NCBI GenBank assembly: GCA_945487985.1
Contig: CALYTX010000033.1
Span: 1 to 9,382 of the forward strand
Length of the DNA stretch: 9,382 nucleotides
Source of the DNA: an uncultured Verrucomicrobiota bacterium
GTDB taxonomy: Bacteria; Verrucomicrobiota; Kiritimatiellia; RFP12; UBA1067
Direction: 5' to 3'
Part shown: positions 6,176 to 9,382 of the stretch, in pieces
How the letters are laid out: the number at the start of each line of letters is the position of its first letter
How positions within the stretch are numbered: position 1 is the first letter of the stretch
The notes under the pieces: model-generated
The model's database searches: none
What the model saw: the letters and a program-made list of their open reading frames with translations, nothing else
What the model was told of the DNA's origin: nothing
Translations under genes and position numbers: made by a program

Positions 6176-7189
6176 CTATCCGAGCTGATTAAGAAAACGC
6201 ACATCGTTTTCGTAGAGCCAGCGGATGTCTGGAATTCCGTATTTAATCATCGCTATGCGCTCCGCGCCGAAACCGAATGCGTAGCCAGAAACCTTCTCCG
6301 CGTCGTAGCCGACATGACCGAACACGCGCGGATCGACCATTCCCGCTCCGGCAACTTCAATCCATCCCGACTGCTTGCAGACGCCGCATCCCTTGCCTTT
6401 GCAGACATGGCAGGTAAAGTCAACCTCGACCGACGGCTCGGTGAACGGGAAGAAGTGCGGACGGAAGCGCACCGTCACGCCGTCACCCATCATTTCTCTG
6501 GCGAAATACGCCAGCACCGACTTCAAGTCCGCCAGCGAAACGCTCTTGGTGTCGACATACAAGCCTTCGATCTGATGGAAATTCGCCGAGTGCGTCGCAT
6601 CAGTTGTGTCGCGGCGAAACGTGCGCCCGGGGCAAATTACGCGAATCGGCGGTTTGTTCGCCATCATCGTGCGAATCTGCACAGGCGAGGTCTGAGTGCG
6701 CAAAAGACAATCGTCGCCGAACCAGAACGTGTCGGTGCGATCCTGCGAAGGATGATGCTCGGGCGTATTGAGCGCCGTGAAGTTGTTGAAGCGATTCTCG
6801 AGTTCTGGTCCGTCCGCGACAGTAAAGCCAAGCCGGGCGAATATCTCCGCCGTCTCCTCGATGATCCGAGAAAGAGGATGCTTCACGCCCAGTTTCCACC
6901 AACGCCCGGGCAGTGTCAGATCGGTCTCGACCGTCTTGGGGGAGCATTTCGCCTCGGACGACTTGGCCGCCAGGGCGCCTTCCGCTTCCGCACGCCACGC
7001 TTGGACGGCCTTGCCGAACGCCGGCCGCTCTTCCTTGGGAACGTCCTTCATCGCCTTGATAAGCGCGGGGATTGACCCGTTGCGGCCAATGTATTTCACG
7101 CGCAATGCCTCGACCGCAGCGGCATCCGTCGCCGCGGCAATCTCGCGTAGGCTTTGCGCCTTAGCATTTTCGAGTTCTGCCAAAGTCAT
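6176..7189 (-). CDS. pheS: Phenylalanine--tRNA ligase alpha subunit
   Basis: The 337-residue catalytic subunit of the heterotetrameric class II synthetase charges tRNA-Phe. The N-terminal coiled coil (about 1-85) contacts tRNA. Motif 1 lies around 104-131 (HPLSRIIEETAEIFARLGF), motif 2 around 189-213 (RTFRRDTTDATH and FHQIEGLYVD), and motif 3 around 306-323 (GFGAERIAMIKYGI). FPFTEPSVEVD (247-257) is a standard PheS segment. It is followed by an insert with C260, C263, C268 and C271 (CHVC and CGVC), probably a zinc knuckle, known in many Firmicutes-like PheS but absent from E. coli. The start has AGAGGTG close upstream and its own extended -10 promoter. pheT, normally the next gene, is absent; corA follows instead. 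Confidence 0.97.
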   Translation of the reverse strand: MTLAELENAKAQSLREIAAATDAAAVEALRVKYIGRNGSIPALIKAMKDVPKEERPAFGKAVQAWRAEAEGALAAKSSEAKCSPKTVETDLTLPGRWWKLGVKHPLSRIIEETAEIFARLGFTVADGPELENRFNNFTALNTPEHHPSQDRTDTFWFGDDCLLRTQTSPVQIRTMMANKPPIRVICPGRTFRRDTTDATHSANFHQIEGLYVDTKSVSLADLKSVLAYFAREMMGDGVTVRFRPHFFPFTEPSVEVDFTCHVCKGKGCGVCKQSGWIEVAGAGMVDPRVFGHVGYDAEKVSGYAFGFGAERIAMIKYGIPDIRWLYENDVRFLNQLG

Positions 7190-7210
7190 AATTCACCTCT
7201 AATCTGGGAA

Positions 7211-7241
7211 ATTATACCATAATTCTCCGATGTCTGGGCAA
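7211..7241 (-). promoter_or_regulatory. Extended -10 promoter for pheS
   Basis: On the minus strand TGGTATAAT (7211-7219) is a perfect extended -10; TTGCCC (7236-7241) is a possible -35 at a wide 19-bp spacing. The -10 ends 21 bp before the pheS ATG, leaving a leader of about 15 nt that contains the AGAGGTG Shine-Dalgarno. There is no room for a T-box or phenylalanine leader-peptide attenuator downstream of this promoter. Confidence 0.7.
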
Positions 7242-7246
7242 CGACC

Positions 7247-7269
7247 ATAAAGGCGTCTGCCGCCGACGC
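7247..7269 (-). terminator. Possible weak terminator after the SGNH-like gene
   Basis: On the minus strand GCGTC, a seven-base loop and GACGC are followed by CTTTAT, about 50 bases after the SGNH gene stop and just before the pheS promoter. The stem is only five pairs and the T-run is poor, so termination here is speculative. The position, between a cassette end and a new promoter, is what makes it worth noting. Confidence 0.25.
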
Positions 7270-7318
7270 GGCAAGCACGCGCAAGAACGTCTTCGCCCTT
7301 GCATTTGCCGCAGTTGGA

Positions 7319-8194
7319 TTATGCCAAACCGAGCCGCTGGCGGATTGACAAAGTAAGCTTTTCCGCACCCTCGCGAGAAAGATGGTCGCTGTCGAGAAAG
7401 TCGCTGTCGGAAAAATCACCACTACCGGTAAAGTCCAAAACTTCTATGTCCCGCGGCGCGCAGAACGCGTCGAGCCGAGCAAAGAGATTCCGCCGCGGAA
7501 CTGGCAGCAAATCGAGGTAATCGCTTCTGGCCGGAGCTATCACCACCACCATTCGCACCCCAATCTGACAACACCGCGAATGGATAAGCTCGAGGTGCCG
7601 GGTCTGATCGTCAGCGCGGCGATTGTGCTTAAGATGCGCGGCCACGCGCGGAAGCGTCGTCGGCGGCGGCTTCGCCCCGCGTGCATAATCGGCGTTGCCG
7701 CGGTAATCGCCGCCTGGATTAGCCGCCGCCTCGAGCGCGGCGAAAGTGCCGGCCGTGCGGCGCTCAATGACGCGATGGTCGATTCTCAGCGGGGCTTGAT
7801 ATTCAATGTCCCAAAGATACCGGTAGGCAATGGCCAACGAACCACGGGAGGTCTTTTCCATCACGAATCCGGGTGAGAACACATCGTAGAAGACTATCAC
7901 CGTCTCGAGCGCAGAAAGCAACCTCGCTTCGGACATGCGGCGGAAAAGGTGCGCGGCATGATACAAATCGCAATTGCGAAGTCCGTAATTGAACTCTCCC
8001 GCGCTTGCCAAATAACCGTTGTAGGCGTGCGACGAACCGAGAACCAATACTCTGACGGACGATGCCTGGCGCAGGAAGGCCGCTTTTTTAGCCGCATCGA
8101 CCTTGAAAGGAGCGGTCAGTGCTTCTATCGGCTTGCGCGCCATTCTCGCCGCGCGCAGCAGTGTCGAAACCGATCTAACGCACTGCTTCAACAT
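7319..8194 (-). CDS. SGNH-hydrolase-like protein of the surface-polymer cassette
   Basis: The protein has 291 residues. An SGNH/GDSL-type fold is suggested by the block-I-like strand and turn VRVLVLGSSHAYNGY (47-61), where Ser in GSSH replaces GDS as nucleophile site. A C-terminal DxxH block, D268-S-D-H271 followed by LSREGA, supports this. Such proteins hydrolyse or transfer O-acyl groups, and relatives occur in polysaccharide and D-alanylation loci. There is no clear signal peptide or membrane helix; the N-terminus is basic and moderately hydrophobic, so it is probably cytoplasmic or peripheral. The ATG overlaps the stop of the cytidylyltransferase gene by seven bases and lacks a strong Shine-Dalgarno, so it is translationally coupled to it. 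A 15-nt tandem duplication just precedes the catalytic DxxH. The fold is likely; the substrate is unknown. Confidence 0.7.
   Translation of the reverse strand: MLKQCVRSVSTLLRAARMARKPIEALTAPFKVDAAKKAAFLRQASSVRVLVLGSSHAYNGYLASAGEFNYGLRNCDLYHAAHLFRRMSEARLLSALETVIVFYDVFSPGFVMEKTSRGSLAIAYRYLWDIEYQAPLRIDHRVIERRTAGTFAALEAAANPGGDYRGNADYARGAKPPPTTLPRVAAHLKHNRRADDQTRHLELIHSRCCQIGVRMVVVIAPARSDYLDLLPVPRRNLFARLDAFCAPRDIEVLDFTGSGDFSDSDFLDSDHLSREGAEKLTLSIRQRLGLA
7385..7414. repeat. 15-nt tandem duplication inside the SGNH-like gene
   Basis: Two direct 15-nt copies (7385-7399 and 7400-7414) differ at two positions. They are in frame and produce the acidic repeat DFSDSDFLDSDH next to the catalytic Asp-His pair. 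Confidence 0.65.
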
Positions 8195-8604
8195 TCGTTC
8201 TTGATCCGCTCCTTAAGCTCCGTGGTGGAAATACCCGTTGTCCGCGGCAGGCGGTGGACAAGGATGCCCTTCTGTTCGCACCACTCGATTGCCTTGACGA
8301 ACCCGGGATGCGACTGTTCGCCGCCCACGCAGAAGATATCGAAATCGACGCTTTTAACCGTCTCGTACGCATCGGTATGACGGATGACCCGATCCACATA
8401 GCGGATGGCTCGAATGATGCTGCAGCGCATTTCGTAATTGTAGATGAGTTTCGTCGCCGGCTTCCATTTTGCGACGTGTTCATCATCCTGAACGCCGACA
8501 ATCAACTCTCCGCCGGGACCTGCAAGTTCCTTCGCCCGGCGGAAAAGCTCGAAGTGCCCGTAATGCGTCAGATCGAATACCCCGATTGTCAAAACTCTTG
8601 CCAT
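8188..8604 (-). CDS. TagD-like cytidylyltransferase (glycerol-3-phosphate cytidylyltransferase family)
   Basis: The 138-residue protein is a single-domain nucleotidyltransferase, likely making a CDP-activated polyol from CTP and a polyol phosphate. The nucleotide-binding HxGH motif is H14-Y-G-H17 in GVFDLTHYGHFELF. The second signature, RTTGISTTELKERI (121-134), matches the RTxGISTT motif of B. subtilis TagD, and IRYVDRVI (67-74) is also TagD-like. The GDDW segment of TagD is replaced by GGEQSHPG (94-101), so the substrate may differ from glycerol-3-phosphate. The start at 8604 gives the family N-terminus (MARVLTIGVFD) and has AGAGG eight bases upstream; the in-frame extension to 8676 lies inside the neighbouring gene. 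The adjacent CDP-glycerol transferase gene suggests this enzyme supplies its donor. Confidence 0.9.
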   Translation of the reverse strand: MARVLTIGVFDLTHYGHFELFRRAKELAGPGGELIVGVQDDEHVAKWKPATKLIYNYEMRCSIIRAIRYVDRVIRHTDAYETVKSVDFDIFCVGGEQSHPGFVKAIEWCEQKGILVHRLPRTTGISTTELKERIKNEC

Positions 8605-8617
8605 TGTCGCAACCTCT

Positions 8618-9382
8618 TCACATATTCCTCGCCTTGAGCCGATCTTCGAACCAATCCGCGACCTGAGCGGCGGCATTCCCGCGCTCTACCGACTCCATCC
8701 ACGAAAGAAACCGCTCTTCCGCCGCGGCAAAAACAGCCGCATCGAAATTCGCAACCGCATCCGCCAGCCCGTCCGGCGAGGCCGAGATGGGAAAAGGCGT
8801 CTTGTCGAGCGAATATCTCAGCCCCCGGACAACTTCGTATTTGGCGCGATCGGGAACATAGAGGAAAGCCGGCCTGCGGGTTAAAATGTAATCGAAGATG
8901 CAACTCGAATAATCCGATACCATCGCGTCGGCCGCGACCATGAGCTCCTGAATATCTTCGTAGGTCGACACATCCGCCGCATCTCCTCGGAACGACAGAC
9001 GCGCATTGTGCTTGCGCAGGTTCGGATGCAGCCGCAGCAGCACCGTCCATTCGCCGCCGAAACGCTTTGCGAGCGCCGCCGTCAGCGCCTCGAAATCGGT
9101 CAAATACGCCGTCCGATCCCCGTCGTCGCGGAAGGTCGGCGCGTAAAGGACGAACTTTCGTTCCGGCGCAAGCCCCAGGCGGCGGCAGACCTCGTCGCGG
9201 ATACTGGACGGACAAGAATGCAGGATATCGCAACGCGGATACCCCGTTGGCAGCACTTCCGGACCGTCGCCGAAGCAGTGGCGCATGTGCTCGGTGCCGA
9301 ATTTGCCGTTCGTCAGCACCGCATCAACCATCGAGCGCTCCTCCGGCGAGGTGACATCATGGCAGCACTTGATGCCAAAAGA
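8618..9382 (-). CDS. CDP-glycerol glycerophosphotransferase (TagB/TagF family), 5' end outside the window
   Basis: The frame is open to the window edge, so the N-terminal part is missing; 254 residues are visible. This family transfers glycerol phosphate (or another polyol phosphate) from CDP-polyol to a growing wall polymer or to a glycan at the cytoplasmic membrane face. Visible signatures in order are VLPTGYPRCDIL (the GxPRxD segment), VLYAPTFRD, VLLRLHPN, EDIQELMVAADAMVSDYSS with FDY shortly after, and RRPAFLYVPDRAKYE. These cover the C-terminal catalytic lobe that binds the CDP donor, and all key motifs are intact. The M at 9331 is internal, because in-frame residues upstream (FGIKCCHDVTSPEER) fit the family. 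The TagD-like gene follows 13 bp after the stop, with its Shine-Dalgarno beside the stop codon. Confidence 0.93.
   Translation of the reverse strand, partial: SFGIKCCHDVTSPEERSMVDAVLTNGKFGTEHMRHCFGDGPEVLPTGYPRCDILHSCPSSIRDEVCRRLGLAPERKFVLYAPTFRDDGDRTAYLTDFEALTAALAKRFGGEWTVLLRLHPNLRKHNARLSFRGDAADVSTYEDIQELMVAADAMVSDYSSCIFDYILTRRPAFLYVPDRAKYEVVRGLRYSLDKTPFPISASPDGLADAVANFDAAVFAAAEERFLSWMESVERGNAAAQVADWFEDRLKARNM

Noticed and set aside
6110..7075. Long plus-strand open frame of about 320 codons opposite pheS.
   Set aside because: Arg/His-rich antisense shadow of a strongly conserved gene, with no family resemblance.
7190..7318. T-box, attenuator or tRNA in the pheS upstream region.
   Set aside because: Only about 15 nt lie between the predicted TSS and the start codon; no T-box or cloverleaf features were seen.
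1..9382. CRISPR array, insertion sequence, integrase or attachment site.
   Set aside because: No regularly spaced repeats, transposase or recombinase motifs, or paired terminal repeats were found.

Overview
The window is a single compact run of ten or eleven genes, all on the minus strand, so transcription runs from right (9382) to left (1). Genes are nearly contiguous, with 4-7 bp overlaps or gaps of 1 to about 130 bp, and no gene-free stretch exceeds 300 bases. Base composition is moderately GC-rich with short AT-rich promoter islands. The mix points to an anaerobic bacterium outside the Proteobacteria, most plausibly of the PVC/Lentisphaerae-Kiritimatiellae type or a neighbouring phylum. 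The reasons are a V-type (not F-type) ATPase with the bacterial D-I-K order, a PheS with a CxxC-CxxC insert, a NifU scaffold with a BFD-like domain, and a DUF1846 protein. This taxonomic guess is an inference and is not strong.

Right end (9382-7319): a surface-polymer cassette. It holds the C-terminal part of a CDP-glycerol glycerophosphotransferase (TagB/TagF family), a TagD-like cytidylyltransferase 13 bp downstream, and an SGNH-hydrolase-like protein whose start overlaps the cytidylyltransferase stop. Together they look like synthesis of a CDP-activated polyol, polymerisation or transfer of polyol phosphate, and possible acyl trimming or modification of a cell-surface glycan.

Middle (7241-5161): an extended -10 promoter drives pheS (phenylalanyl-tRNA synthetase alpha). 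pheT does not follow. The next gene is a CorA-family divalent-cation channel.

Centre (5152-2364): a consensus-like sigma70 promoter sits only 9 bp from the start of V-ATPase subunit D, followed by subunits I and K. The catalytic and peripheral-stalk genes (A, B, E) are not in the window. Subunit K carries the residues that bind Na+ in the Enterococcus rotor ring, so the enzyme may be Na+-coupled.

Left (2363-60): a small membrane-protein gene whose reading frame appears to break near its 3' end, then a stand-alone protein of two fused acyl-carrier domains. Next comes an AT-rich promoter with a 12-bp perfect palindrome, then nifU (IscU domain plus BFD-like [2Fe-2S] domain) and, 1 bp later, a DUF1846 (UPF0371) protein that ends about 150 residues earlier than I recall for the family. 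The most unusual points are the two promoters placed so close to start codons that the mRNAs should be (nearly) leaderless, the orphan didomain ACP with its broken membrane partner, the V-ATPase DIK block detached from EAB, and the short DUF1846 protein.
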